Of a DNA stretch of 64,000 nt, positions 41,943 through 51,542 are shown one piece after another. The notes below the pieces were generated by a model. That model was given only the letters and a program-made list of their open reading frames with translations. It was not told where the DNA came from and ran no database searches. A program made the position numbers and the translations under genes. The stretch comes from Roseovarius nubinhibens ISM (GTDB lineage Bacteria; Pseudomonadota; Alphaproteobacteria; Rhodobacterales; Rhodobacteraceae), in contig NZ_CH724156.1 in the NCBI RefSeq assembly GCF_000152625.1, forward strand, positions 566,966-630,965, read 5' to 3'. The first letter of the stretch is position 1; every line of letters starts with the position of its first letter.

Positions 41943-42527
41943 TCAGCCGACGTCCGTCCGGCCCCGCCGATCCATCCGCAGCGCGGCATAGAGAACATGG
42001 TTGCGCCACCGCCCATCGATCTGCAGATAGCTCTGCGCCACGCCCTCATATTTGAACCCGCATTTCTCCAAGAGCCTGCGCGACGCGGTGTTTTCCGGCA
42101 GGCAGGCCGCCTCGATCCGGCTCAGGTCGAGCCGGTCAAACGCGTAATGCACCACCGCCTCGATCGCCTCACGCATATAGCCCTGGCGGGCATAGCTCTG
42201 CCCCACCCAATAGCCCAGCGTCCCGGCCTGCGCCGGACCCCGCCGGATATTGTCGAGCGTGATCGCCCCGAGCAAAACCTGATCCTCGCGCCGCACCAGG
42301 AAAAGCGGCATGGCCGAGCCATTGTTAACCGACCGCTGCGCCCAATAGACCCGGCTGTGAAACGCCTTGCGCGTCAGGTGATCGCGCGCCCAGGCGGGCT
42401 CCCACTGGGTGAGAAACTCGGCGCTTTCCCGGCGCAGCGCGGCCCAGGGCAGGTGGTCGGCCATGACAGGCTGGCGCAAGGTCAGACGCTCGGTCTCGAT
42501 CTTTATCTTGCGCCGCGCCATGAACAT
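41943..42527 (-). CDS. GNAT acetyltransferase, RimJ/RimL type
   Basis: 194 residues of the Acetyltransf_3 family: an IETERLTLRQP opening, then LGYWVGQSYARQGYMREAIEAV with the acetyl-CoA loop (Q/R-x-x-G-x-M), and ENTASRRLLEKCGFKYEG. Members N-terminally acetylate ribosomal proteins or modify small amines. The start overlaps the M16 peptidase stop by one base (TGATG). It is the last gene of the run starting with SURF1. Confidence 0.9.
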   Translation of the reverse strand: MFMARRKIKIETERLTLRQPVMADHLPWAALRRESAEFLTQWEPAWARDHLTRKAFHSRVYWAQRSVNNGSAMPLFLVRREDQVLLGAITLDNIRRGPAQAGTLGYWVGQSYARQGYMREAIEAVVHYAFDRLDLSRIEAACLPENTASRRLLEKCGFKYEGVAQSYLQIDGRWRNHVLYAALRMDRRGRTDVG

Positions 42528-43789
42528 CAGGCCGCACGCCTTTGCTGCAGGGCCTCCAGGCTCGGGGCCTCCGCCACCGGCCCATAAAGCGCCAGCGCCG
42601 CCGGCGCCTCGGCCGCCGTCTCTTCGGCAAGGCGGCGCACATCGTCGAGCGTCACCGCGTCAATCCGCGTGATCACTTCGTCGAGCGGCGGCACCCGGCC
42701 CCAGATCTGCACCATCCGCGCCAGACGCTCGGCGCGGTTCGACGGGCTCTCGAGCCCCATCAAAAGCCCCGCTTTCATCTGCGCCCGCGCCCGCTCGATC
42801 TCGTCGGGGCGCATGTCCTCTGCGGCACGTTTGAGCTCGTCAATCGTGATCTCCGCCAGCCCCGCCAATTGCTCGGCCGAGGTGCCCGCGTAGATCGTCA
42901 TCATGCCGGTATCGGCATAGGCCCCCGCCGAAGCATAGATCGAATAGCACAGTCCACGCTTCTCGCGGACCTCCTGAAAGAGCCGCGACGACATGCTGCC
43001 GCCCAAGGCGGTGGCATAGATCTGCGATGCGTGGATGCGGCTGTCGCAATAGTTCGGGCTCTCGAAGGCCAGCGCGAAATGCGCCTGTTCGAGCTGCTTT
43101 TCATGGCGGCTCTCACCGCCTGCGAACTTGGCCGGGCTGATCGCCTCGGCCTCGCCACGGGTCATATCGGCAAAGAGCGCCTCGGCCTGTTGCACCAGGT
43201 CGTCGTGATCGACCGCGCCTGCTGCCGACAGGATCATCTGCTGCGGCTGATACTGCTCGGCCACGAACCGTTCGAGATCGGCCCGGTTGAAACTGCGCAC
43301 CCGCTCTTCCGGGCCAAGGATCGTCCGGCCCAGCGGATGATCCGGATAGGCCTGTTCCTGCAGCCAGTCAAAGATCACATCATCGGGCGTGTCGAGCGCC
43401 TGACCGATCTCCTGCAAGATCACCCCGCGCTCGATCTCGATCTCTTTCGGATCGAACACCGGATTGCGCAGAATATCCGCCACCACATCGAGCGCCAGCG
43501 GCACATCCTGCTTGAGCACCCGCGCGTAATAGGCCGTGACCTCGCGGCTGGTGTAGGCGTTGATATAGCCGCCGACATTCTCGATGGCCTCGGCAATGTC
43601 GAGCGCGCTGCGCGTCGCCGTGCCCTTGAACGCCATATGCTCAAGGAAATGCGCGATGCCGTTCTGCTCGCGATGCTCGTTGCGTGCCCCCGCCAGAACC
43701 CATATGCCGATGGCTGCGGATTGCAGCCCCGGCATATGTTCTGTGACGATGCGAAACCCGTTGGAGAGTTCGGTCAGTCTGACGTTCAA
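42527..43789 (-). CDS. M16 family zinc peptidase (mitochondrial processing peptidase-like)
   Basis: 420 residues with the inverted zinc motif HFLEH near residue 47 and the distal glutamate in a downstream helix about 75 residues on, inside the usual NAYTSREVTAYYARVL region. It starts at a TTG (NVRLTELSNGFRIVTEH) that overlaps the thrC stop as TTGA. This start is preferred because the first strand of the domain begins right there. The gene is regularly found after thrC in Rhodobacteraceae. The physiological substrate is unknown. Confidence 0.93.
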   Translation of the reverse strand: MNVRLTELSNGFRIVTEHMPGLQSAAIGIWVLAGARNEHREQNGIAHFLEHMAFKGTATRSALDIAEAIENVGGYINAYTSREVTAYYARVLKQDVPLALDVVADILRNPVFDPKEIEIERGVILQEIGQALDTPDDVIFDWLQEQAYPDHPLGRTILGPEERVRSFNRADLERFVAEQYQPQQMILSAAGAVDHDDLVQQAEALFADMTRGEAEAISPAKFAGGESRHEKQLEQAHFALAFESPNYCDSRIHASQIYATALGGSMSSRLFQEVREKRGLCYSIYASAGAYADTGMMTIYAGTSAEQLAGLAEITIDELKRAAEDMRPDEIERARAQMKAGLLMGLESPSNRAERLARMVQIWGRVPPLDEVITRIDAVTLDDVRRLAEETAAEAPAALALYGPVAEAPSLEALQQRRAA

Positions 43790-45174
43790 TTCCCGGTCCG
43801 TTCCCTGATCAGTGCCTCGATCGCGCCAAGGTCGTTGCCGACCCGCGTGATCCGTTCCGGCCGCTCATACAGGTCCGACATATGCGGAGGCAAGGGGGGC
43901 CGGACACCGCTGGCCGCTTCCACCGCGTCAGGGAACTTGGCCGGATGCGCCGTCGCCAGCGTGATCATCGGCGTGCCCGTCTGCCGCTGCCGATCCGCCA
44001 CCGCCGTGCCAATGGCACTATGCGGACACAGAAGCTCGGCACTCTCGGCCTGCTGACGGGCGATCTCGGCGCGGGTCTCGTCCTCGCTCACCCGGTCGCT
44101 GTCATAGCTCTCGCGCAGCGCCTCACGGGCGCCCTGGCTCACGCTGAACCCGCCGGATTTGAGCTCTTCCATGAGCTGCGCCACCGCCGCCCCGTCGCGG
44201 CCATAGGCCTCGAACAGCGCCCGCTCAAAGTTGGAGCTGACCTGAATATCCATCGACGGGCTGATCGACGGGATCACCCCATCGGGCTTGTACTCGCCGC
44301 TCTCGAGGCACCGGTGCAGAATGTCGTTCTGGTTCGTCGCCACCACCAGCCGCTCGATGGGAAGCCCCATGCGCTTGGCGATGTAGCCCGCGAAAATATC
44401 GCCGAAATTGCCGGTGGGCACGGTAAAGCTCACCTTGCGATGCGGCGCGCCAAGGCTCACGGCGGAGGTGAAGTAATAGACCACCTGCGCCAGAACCCGC
44501 GCCCAGTTGATCGAGTTCACACCGGCAAGCCCAACGGCATCGCGGAACTCGAAATCGTTGAACATATCCTTCACGCGCGCCTGGCAATCGTCGAAATGCC
44601 CATCCACCGCCAGCGCATGCACATTGTCCTCCGACGGCGTCGACATTTGCCGCCGCTGCACCTCGGACACCCGCCCATGCGGATAGAGGATGAACACATC
44701 CACCGCCTCGAGCCCGCGAAACGCCTCGATCGCCGCGCTGCCGGTGTCGCCGCTCGTCGCGCCCACGATACAGACCCGCTTGCCCGACCGTTTGAGCGAG
44801 AACTCGAACAGCTGCCCGATGAGCTGCATGGCGAAATCCTTGAAGGCCAGCGTCGGCCCGTGGAACAGCTCCAGCAGGAAATGCCCCGGCGCGAGCTGCT
44901 TGAGCGGCGCGCGCGACGCCACCGCAAACCCGTCATAGGCCCGCGCGATGATGCCGCGAAACTCTTCGTCGGTGAAGGCGTCGCCCACATAGGGCCGCAT
45001 CACCCGAAACGCCACCTCCTCATAGGGCAGCCCCTCGAATGCCGCGATCTCGTCCGGGCTGAGCGTCGGGATCGTCTCGGGCAGATAGAGCCCCCCGTCC
45101 CGCGCCAACCCGGTTAGCATGGCCTCTTCGAAACTCAGCGTCGGGGCCGTGCCCCTGGTCGAGATATATTTCAC
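43786..45174 (-). CDS. thrC: Threonine synthase
   Basis: 462 residues from a GTG start (VKYISTRGTAPTLSF). PLP-binding lysine is in TLAFKDFAMQLIGQL, and the phosphate loop is VPTGNFGDIFAGY. It converts O-phosphohomoserine to threonine. The GTG overlaps the SURF1 stop (GTGA); a longer frame to 45258 lies in the SURF1 gene. The N-terminal ISTRG segment and length are those of the long (yeast/E. coli-like) class. Confidence 0.97.
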   Translation of the reverse strand: MKYISTRGTAPTLSFEEAMLTGLARDGGLYLPETIPTLSPDEIAAFEGLPYEEVAFRVMRPYVGDAFTDEEFRGIIARAYDGFAVASRAPLKQLAPGHFLLELFHGPTLAFKDFAMQLIGQLFEFSLKRSGKRVCIVGATSGDTGSAAIEAFRGLEAVDVFILYPHGRVSEVQRRQMSTPSEDNVHALAVDGHFDDCQARVKDMFNDFEFRDAVGLAGVNSINWARVLAQVVYYFTSAVSLGAPHRKVSFTVPTGNFGDIFAGYIAKRMGLPIERLVVATNQNDILHRCLESGEYKPDGVIPSISPSMDIQVSSNFERALFEAYGRDGAAVAQLMEELKSGGFSVSQGAREALRESYDSDRVSEDETRAEIARQQAESAELLCPHSAIGTAVADRQRQTGTPMITLATAHPAKFPDAVEAASGVRPPLPPHMSDLYERPERITRVGNDLGAIEALIRERTGN

Positions 45175-45857
45175 CGTATCGTGCCCTTGTCTGGACGCCT
45201 CTGGCGCCACAGGAAGTAAACGGTCATCGCGGCCCAGATCACGGCCAGCGAAAACCAAGTGATTGCATATTCCAAGTGATCGTTCGGGATGCCCGAACTG
45301 TCCAGCCCCAGCGGCGTCGCCAGCGGTTCTGATTGCGACACGGCGCGCGCCACCACCAGAATCGGCCGGGTGTCGAGATGCGCCGCCATCGCCTCGACAT
45401 CGCGGGCAAACCAGATCCCCGCGCCGAGATCCGGCTCGGGCGTATAGCCATCGACCTCGTCAGGCCAATGTAGATTGCCCTGCACCGTGACGCCTTGGGC
45501 CGCCGCCGGCGCGGCCGTCTCGCGCACCGGGACAAAGCCGCGATCGACCATGATCCGCCCGGCCTCGGTCTCCATCGCGGTGATATAGCGATAGCCCGCG
45601 CCAATCTGCTTCTGGCTCACCAGAACGCGAATGCTGTCGCCGGTGAGATCGCCGGTCACTTCCACCGGCAGGTATTTGTCGCGCGCCGGATCCGGCACCT
45701 CGGGCAACGCCCCGGGCTCGGCCCCGATCCGCGCGTCGATCTCGGCCAGCACGGCCTCTTTCTCGGCCAGCCGCCGCACCTGCCAAGTGCCCAGCGACAA
45801 CAGAATCGCCACCCCGACGATCCCGAACAACAGCGGTATGATCTGCTTGGCTCGCAT
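45171..45857 (-). CDS. SURF1 family cytochrome oxidase assembly protein
   Basis: About 228 residues with two helices, one at each end, and a periplasmic domain between. The N-terminal helix is followed by LGTWQVRRLAEKEAVL and the C-terminal helix by a short tail; GYRYITAMETEAGRIMVDRGFVP lies in between. The start at 45857 follows a GGGGGG stretch, although ATGs at 45875 and 45917 are in frame. It helps load haem a into the oxidase. It is encoded between ctaE and thrC. Confidence 0.9.
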   Translation of the reverse strand: MRAKQIIPLLFGIVGVAILLSLGTWQVRRLAEKEAVLAEIDARIGAEPGALPEVPDPARDKYLPVEVTGDLTGDSIRVLVSQKQIGAGYRYITAMETEAGRIMVDRGFVPVRETAAPAAAQGVTVQGNLHWPDEVDGYTPEPDLGAGIWFARDVEAMAAHLDTRPILVVARAVSQSEPLATPLGLDSSGIPNDHLEYAITWFSLAVIWAAMTVYFLWRQRRPDKGTIR

Positions 45858-45962
45858 TCGCACCCCCCGGTGCATTTCATCCCTTGAAATGGAAAGTGCG
45901 GAGGCTTCCCCCCGCACGTCCCGATATCTTGCGTCAGCTCATGCGCCCGCAGGCGCGCTGCT

Positions 45963-46763
45963 TCAGCCGCCCCAGATGTAGACCGCCAGGAACAGGAAGA
46001 GCCAGACCACATCGACGAAGTGCCAGTACCAGGCCGCCGCTTCGAACCCGATATGTTTCTCGGGGGTGAAATGGCCGCGCGTCAGACGGATCAGGCAGAC
46101 AAAGAGAAAGATCGTCCCGATGACCACATGCGCGCCGTGGAACCCGGTCGCCATAAAGAAGTTCGCGCCATAGATATTGCCCGAGAAGCCAAAGGCCGCG
46201 TGGCTGTATTCATAGGCTTGGAACGCAGTAAAGATCACGCCGAGACCGATCGCGATGATCAGACCCCATTTCATGTCCTTGCGGTTGTTCTCATGGACGA
46301 GCGCATGGTGCGCCCAGGTCGCCGCCGCACCCGAGCAGAGCAGGATCAGCGTGTTGATCAGCGGCAGGTGCCACGGGTCAAAGGTCTCGATCCCTGCGGG
46401 CGGCCAGACGGCATCCTTGAGCGGGCTGTCGGGACCCATCGGATAGATGGCATGCTTGAAAAAGCTCCAGAACCAAGCCGCAAAGAACATCACTTCGGAC
46501 ATGATGAACATGATGAACCCGTAGCGCAGACCGATCCGCACCACCGGGGTGTGATCCCCGGCGCGGCTTTCCTTCACCACATCGGCCCACCAGCCGAACA
46601 TGACGTAGAGAACGCCGACGAGACCGATCAACAGCATCCAGGGGCCGTGATCGTGGAAGAAGAGAACTGCCCCGAAGAGCATGACAAAGCCAGCGACCGC
46701 GCCGAGGAACGGCCAGATCGAGGGGCTCAGAATGTGATAGTCGTGATTTTTTGCATGTGCCAT
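45963..46763 (-). CDS. ctaE: Cytochrome c oxidase subunit III
   Basis: 266 residues, seven helices. Conserved features include the opening [30 protein letters not shown] in helix 3 and [16 protein letters not shown] near the end with the helix-VI histidine. It supports proton uptake stability in aa3-type oxidase. It is preceded by ctaG (24-bp gap). Confidence 0.97.
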   Translation of the reverse strand: MAHAKNHDYHILSPSIWPFLGAVAGFVMLFGAVLFFHDHGPWMLLIGLVGVLYVMFGWWADVVKESRAGDHTPVVRIGLRYGFIMFIMSEVMFFAAWFWSFFKHAIYPMGPDSPLKDAVWPPAGIETFDPWHLPLINTLILLCSGAAATWAHHALVHENNRKDMKWGLIIAIGLGVIFTAFQAYEYSHAAFGFSGNIYGANFFMATGFHGAHVVIGTIFLFVCLIRLTRGHFTPEKHIGFEAAAWYWHFVDVVWLFLFLAVYIWGG

Positions 46764-46786
46764 TTAGGTATCCCTCGCATGAAGGC

Positions 46787-47368
46787 TCAGTTCACGTTTT
46801 TATATTTTTCGCCGTCCTGCACAAGGGCTGCTTGCGCCTCGGGCAGGTCGATTTCGTAGAAAGTATAAGAGAGCGTGATCGTATGCGTGTATTTCGCATC
46901 GCGGTCGGTCACGATCTCCGGGTCCACGAAGAAGCTTACCGGCATCTGCACCCGTTCGCCGGGTTGCAGAACCTGCTCCTCGAAGCAAAAGCAATCCACC
47001 TTCACGAAGAAACTGCCTGCTTCATAGGGCGTGACGTTATAGCTCGCCTGCCCTGCCACCGGACGGTCGGTGGGATTATACGCCTCGTAAAAGGCCAACC
47101 CGTCTTCGCCGATGCGCAGCTCCATCTCGCGCGCCATGGGTTTGAACTCCCACGGCATGCCGCGCTCTTTGCTGGCGTCAAAGCGGATCTTGATCGTCTG
47201 GTCGAGCATCTCGGACGACCCGGTTTCGGCGACATTGGTCTCGCCGCCATAGCCTGTGACGCGGCAGAACCAGTCATAGAAGGGCACCGAGGCCCAGGCG
47301 AGACCGCCCATCAGAACGACCACGCCGGCCAATTGGGCCACTGTCTTTGTCTTCGGATCCATCGCCAT
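46787..47368 (-). CDS. ctaG: Cytochrome c oxidase assembly protein CtaG/Cox11
   Basis: 193 residues with one N-terminal helix and a periplasmic beta domain holding the copper-binding CFCFEEQVLQPGE. It delivers copper to CuB in subunit I. The ATG at 47368 overlaps the coxF stop (TGATG); an ATG two codons on is also possible. Confidence 0.95.
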   Translation of the reverse strand: MAMDPKTKTVAQLAGVVVLMGGLAWASVPFYDWFCRVTGYGGETNVAETGSSEMLDQTIKIRFDASKERGMPWEFKPMAREMELRIGEDGLAFYEAYNPTDRPVAGQASYNVTPYEAGSFFVKVDCFCFEEQVLQPGERVQMPVSFFVDPEIVTDRDAKYTHTITLSYTFYEIDLPEAQAALVQDGEKYKNVN

Positions 47369-47538
47369 CACTCGGTCCTTTCGATCTTTTCGGAATTTGG
47401 CACGCTGAACTCTTCGTTGGTGACCTTGGCGATGGTCAGCCCGAAAATCAGCGCGACAAAACCGCCCAGAACCAGCCCGAGGCCAAGGTTCCGGCTGAAC
47501 CGGCGTTTGTGCATTTCATGGTCGCGGCCAAGCCCCAT
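47368..47538 (-). CDS. coxF: Small membrane protein of the cytochrome oxidase locus (CoxF-like)
   Basis: A 56-residue protein with one central helix ([19 protein letters not shown]) flanked by a basic [11 protein letters not shown] segment and an acidic tail. Size, the HKRR-SRN pattern and its position between ctaB and ctaG match CoxF of alphaproteobacteria. The ATG at 47538 lies one base after the ctaB stop. Upstream codons in the frame overlap ctaB and are unlikely to be used. Confidence 0.82.
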   Translation of the reverse strand: MGLGRDHEMHKRRFSRNLGLGLVLGGFVALIFGLTIAKVTNEEFSVPNSEKIERTE

Positions 47539-47539
47539 C

Positions 47540-48481
47540 TCACCAGCCCCCAAGGCCGAACCGGCCAAGCATCGCCTCGGCGAGGATCGCCAGGAAATGA
47601 CCAAAGAGATAAAGGAGCGAGAGGGCGAAAACCCGTTTTTCCGTGCGGTATTGATCGGACTGCGCGGCCTCTTCGTCGCGCCGCCAGATGTCCCACGCGC
47701 CCTTCAGGAACGCGAGGTTGAGCAGCACCGCCACCGCCATATAGATCGGCCCGCCGATCGAGGTGACGCCGACCGCGAGGGCCACGGGCACCAGCAACAG
47801 CGTGTAGACGAGGATATGTTTGCGGGTCGACTTGCGACCATGGGTCACGGTCAGCATCGGCACGCCCGCATTCTCGTAATCCGACTTCATGAACAGCGCC
47901 AGCGCCCAGAAATGCGGCGGCGTCCACATGAAGATGAGCGCGAACATCAGCACCGATTCGACGCTGATCCCGCCGGTGGCCACAGCCCAGCCGATCATCG
48001 GCGGAAACGCCCCCGCCGCACCACCGATCACGATGTTCTGCGGGGTCCAGCGTTTGAGCCACATGGAATAGATGACGACATAGAAAAAGATGGTGAAGGC
48101 AAGGATCGCCGCCGCCATCAGATTGGCCGCCAGCGCCAGCATGATCACCGACATCACCGCCAGCGTGATGCCAAAGCCAAAGGCCTCGCCTTCGCTGACC
48201 TTGCCCGCCGGGATGGGCCGCGACTGGGTGCGTTTCATCACCCGGTCGATATCGGCATCCCACCACATGTTGAGAGCGCCCGAGGCGCCGCCGCCCACGG
48301 CGATAAAGAGGATCGCGGCAAAGCCCACCACCGGATGCACCGGCACCGGCGCGGCCAGCAGCCCGACAAAGGCCGTGAACACCACCAGCGACATGACCCG
48401 CGGCTTCAGCAGCGCAAAGTAATCGCCAAAACCGGCCTCGCCGGTCCCGCTCTCGCTGGCATGTAGGCTTGCGTCGCTCAT
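47540..48481 (-). CDS. ctaB: Protohaem IX farnesyltransferase (haem O synthase)
   Basis: 313 residues, UbiA family, nine helices. [19 protein letters not shown] holds the first Asp-rich motif and [13 protein letters not shown] is characteristic of haem O synthase. It farnesylates haem b for the aa3 oxidase. It lies 151 bp after ctaC, a gap of GC-rich sequence with no gene. Confidence 0.97.
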   Translation of the reverse strand: MSDASLHASESGTGEAGFGDYFALLKPRVMSLVVFTAFVGLLAAPVPVHPVVGFAAILFIAVGGGASGALNMWWDADIDRVMKRTQSRPIPAGKVSEGEAFGFGITLAVMSVIMLALAANLMAAAILAFTIFFYVVIYSMWLKRWTPQNIVIGGAAGAFPPMIGWAVATGGISVESVLMFALIFMWTPPHFWALALFMKSDYENAGVPMLTVTHGRKSTRKHILVYTLLLVPVALAVGVTSIGGPIYMAVAVLLNLAFLKGAWDIWRRDEEAAQSDQYRTEKRVFALSLLYLFGHFLAILAEAMLGRFGLGGW

Positions 48482-48632
48482 TCAGCTCTCCGTCGTGACG
48501 GCGGCGCGCCCCATCCGGGCCGAGGCCTCGGGGCGCGCTTGCCTGCCGTATCTCGTCTGGCCGCTCCGCATCCGGCTCGCGGCCACCCCTCGCTTGGGAT
48601 GGCCCCCGCTCCGATGCGCCCGCGGCGCGCGC

Positions 48633-49517
48633 TTACTGGGCCGAAGCCACGTCATAGCCCGCGGGCGTGCCGGCATATTCCTCGATCGCGCCCTGCAGCC
48701 ACTCTTCATAGGCCTCTTCGCTGACCACTTTGACGGTGATCGGCATATAGGCGTGGTCCTTGCCGCAAAGCTCGGAACACTGACCGAAATAGACGCCTTC
48801 CTTCTCGGCCTTGAACCAGAGCTGGGCAAGACGGCCCGGCACGGCATCCTGTTTCACGCCAAAGGCGGGGATGGTCCAGCTGTGGATCACATCGGCCCCG
48901 GTCACGGTCATCACCACGGTCTTGTTGACCGGCACGACAACGGCGGTGTCGGTGGCCAGCAGGAATTCATTGCGGCTATAGCCCGCCTCTTCCAGCGCCG
49001 CCTCGACCTCATCGGTCAGAACATAATTGCCCACGGTGGCCGGCTGACCGATCATGTAGCTGTCAAAGGCAAACTCGTGGTCGGTATACTCATAGCCCCA
49101 GTACCACTGATAGCCGGTGACCTTGATGTTGATCTCGCCCTCGGGGATCTCCTGCTGCTTGAACAGCACCGGCAGCGAGAACGCCCCGATAAAGACCAGC
49201 ACGATGATCGGGATGATCGTCCACGCCACTTCGACCGGCGAGTTATGGGTAAAGGTCGCGGGATTCGGGTTGCGGCGGCGGTTGTAGATGAAAATACACA
49301 CCGCCATCAGCGCCACCACGAACAGAACGATGGCGGTGATGATCACCAGGAGCATACTATCGAGCCAGTGAATATCGCTTGCCAGCTCGGTGGCGGCTTC
49401 CTGAAACCCGATTGCGCCCGGCGTCGGTGCACCAATGATTTCAAGCCCATCCTGGGCCACGGCGGGAAGAGCGGTCACAGCGGCCAGCCCGGCCAGCATC
49501 TTGGAGAAAAGTCGCAT
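48633..49517 (-). CDS. ctaC: Cytochrome c oxidase subunit II
   Basis: 294 residues. A signal peptide (MRLFSKMLAGLAAVTALPA), two helices, then the periplasmic cupredoxin domain. The CuA ligands are in GQCSELCGKDHAYMPI, and the aromatic electron-entry stretch is YQWYWGYEY. It accepts electrons from cytochrome c. It is the promoter-proximal gene of the oxidase block; subunit I is not in this window. Confidence 0.97.
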   Translation of the reverse strand: MRLFSKMLAGLAAVTALPAVAQDGLEIIGAPTPGAIGFQEAATELASDIHWLDSMLLVIITAIVLFVVALMAVCIFIYNRRRNPNPATFTHNSPVEVAWTIIPIIVLVFIGAFSLPVLFKQQEIPEGEINIKVTGYQWYWGYEYTDHEFAFDSYMIGQPATVGNYVLTDEVEAALEEAGYSRNEFLLATDTAVVVPVNKTVVMTVTGADVIHSWTIPAFGVKQDAVPGRLAQLWFKAEKEGVYFGQCSELCGKDHAYMPITVKVVSEEAYEEWLQGAIEEYAGTPAGYDVASAQ

Positions 49518-49738
49518 TCATGCACCCTGATCGGTTGTCTCGTATGTCATCTCAACGGGGCTTTTCGACGCGCCGCGCCGGAATCCCATTGTTTCAATGC
49601 CGGTTAAAACCATATTCTGCCCCCACAGACAAGAAAGACCATTGCGGCAAAGAGACGCTTTTTCGCTCCGCCCCGTAAAACTTGGGCTTTTTCGCCCGCG
49701 CCATGCCGCGCCGGATGGCCCCGACACAGGAAATACCC

Positions 49739-51160
49739 ATGACCGACACGCCCTTCCGCCCCTTCGAGACGCAGATCGACCGCGAAACTGCCCTGCAATC
49801 GCTGCGCCGCGCGACCGAGGGCGCCGACGATGGCGAATTGTTCCTCGAACGCCGCCGCTCCGAGGCGCTGGTCTTTGACGATGGCCGGGTGAAAAACGCC
49901 AGCTACGACGCCTCCGAGGGTTTCGGCCTGCGCGCGGTGCGCGGCGAGGTCACGGGCTATGCCCATGCCACCGAGCTGAGCCAAGCCGCCATCGCCCGCG
50001 CCGAAGCCACCGCCCGCCTCGCCGTGGGCGACGGTGGCGGCACGCTGTCTGACGCGCCGCGCGCCACCAACACACATCTTTATACGGACGCCGATCCCAT
50101 CGGCGGCACCAGCTTCCCGGTCAAGCTCGACACCCTGCGCGAGATCGACGCCTTCGCCCGCGATCTCGATCCCCGCGTGGTGCAGGTCTCGGCCTCCATC
50201 GCCGCCAGCCTGCAAGAGGTGGTGATCCTGCGCCCCGACGGCCATGAGGTGAGCGACACCCGCCCGATGACCCGGGTGCAAGTCTCGATCATCGTCGAAG
50301 AGAACGGCCGCCGCGAAAGCGGCTCCGCGGGCGGCGGTGGCCGCATCGGGCTCGACGGGCTCATCGCGCCCGAGAACTGGCAGGCCAAGGCCCGCGAGGC
50401 GCTGCGCATCGCGCTCGTCAACCTGCGCGCCGAACCGGCCCCGGCGGGGGTCATGGATGTGGTGCTCGGCCCCGGCTGGCCCGGTATCTTGCTGCACGAA
50501 GCCATCGGCCACGGGCTCGAAGGCGATTTCAACCGCAAGCAAAGCTCGGCCTTCGCCGGTCTCATGGGCCAGCGCATCGCCGCGCCCGGGGTCACCGTGC
50601 TCGACGATGGTACCATCCCCGACCGGCGCGGCTCGATCACCATCGATGACGAAGGCACCCCCTCGGCCAAGAACGTGCTGATCGAGGACGGCATTCTTGT
50701 GGGCTATATGCAGGACCGCCAGAACGCCCGGCTGATGGGCGTCGCCCCCACCGGCAATGGCCGCCGCGAGAGCTATGCCCACGCGCCGATGCCCCGGATG
50801 ACCAACACCTATATGCTCGGCGGCGACAGCGACCCCGCCGACATCCTGGCTGATCTCAAGGACGGCATCTATGCGGTGGGGTTCGGCGGCGGTCAGGTCG
50901 ACATCACCAATGGCAAATTCGTCTTTTCCTGCACCGAGGCTTACCGCGTCAAGGATGGCAAGGTCGGCGCCCCGGTCAAAGGCGCCACGCTCATCGGCGA
51001 CGGCGCCACCGCGCTGCAGCAGATCCGCGCGCTGGGCAATGACATGGCGCTCGATCCCGGCATGGGCAATTGCGGCAAACAGGGCCAATGGGTCCCCGTC
51101 GGCGTCGGCCAGCCCACCGTGATGATCGGCGGGCTCACCGTCGGCGGCTCGGCCACCTGA
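49739..51160 (+). CDS. tldD: Metalloprotease TldD
   Basis: 473 residues. The zinc motif HEAIGHGLEGD fits the HExxxH of the TldD/TldE family. The start at 49739 has an AGGAAA site nearby and begins MTDTPFRPF; an earlier in-frame ATG at 49682 lacks one. TldD acts with TldE/PmbA, which is not in this window, in peptide processing. The gene is divergent from ctaC. Confidence 0.95.
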   Translation: MTDTPFRPFETQIDRETALQSLRRATEGADDGELFLERRRSEALVFDDGRVKNASYDASEGFGLRAVRGEVTGYAHATELSQAAIARAEATARLAVGDGGGTLSDAPRATNTHLYTDADPIGGTSFPVKLDTLREIDAFARDLDPRVVQVSASIAASLQEVVILRPDGHEVSDTRPMTRVQVSIIVEENGRRESGSAGGGGRIGLDGLIAPENWQAKAREALRIALVNLRAEPAPAGVMDVVLGPGWPGILLHEAIGHGLEGDFNRKQSSAFAGLMGQRIAAPGVTVLDDGTIPDRRGSITIDDEGTPSAKNVLIEDGILVGYMQDRQNARLMGVAPTGNGRRESYAHAPMPRMTNTYMLGGDSDPADILADLKDGIYAVGFGGGQVDITNGKFVFSCTEAYRVKDGKVGAPVKGATLIGDGATALQQIRALGNDMALDPGMGNCGKQGQWVPVGVGQPTVMIGGLTVGGSAT

Positions 51161-51169
51161 CGAGAGCCA

Positions 51170-51337
51170 AAGGCCCGGAACAAGGTGCGCAGCACCGCCG
51201 GGCAGCGCCCGTCCGCCCCCCGGGCGGGCGCTCCTGCACCCTCTCTCCCCCCCAAGGCCCGGATCAGCCGCGCAAGCGGCCCGGGCAGCGCCCGACCGCC
51301 CCCCGGGCGGGCGCTTCTGCACCCTCTCCCCCCAATC
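51170..51337. repeat. 84-bp tandem duplication in the tldD-dprA gap
   Basis: Two copies (from 51170 and 51254) of a GC-rich unit beginning AAGGCCCGGA and containing GGGCAGCGCCCG and CCCCCCGGGCGGGCGC. Each copy can form a hairpin GCGCCCG/CGGGCGC. The 382-bp gap (51161-51542) holds no gene; a frame through it encodes only low-complexity Pro/Ala/Arg sequence. The first hairpin may terminate tldD transcription. Confidence 0.75.
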
Positions 51338-51542
51338 ACACCTCAGAATCCGCAGCACGATAAACTGCCCAGAACACCCGATGCCGATGCCCCCCCGCGG
51401 TCGGGCCCCGCCCTCGTCTCCCACCTGATCCCAAGGCCGTCCCCAAACTTCCCGCCAATCCCTCGCGAAATTTCTTGGAACGCTTTACCGGGCATTAACC
51501 AACCGTGCGCTACACCTGTCCTTGCAACTAGGCGGAGGCACG

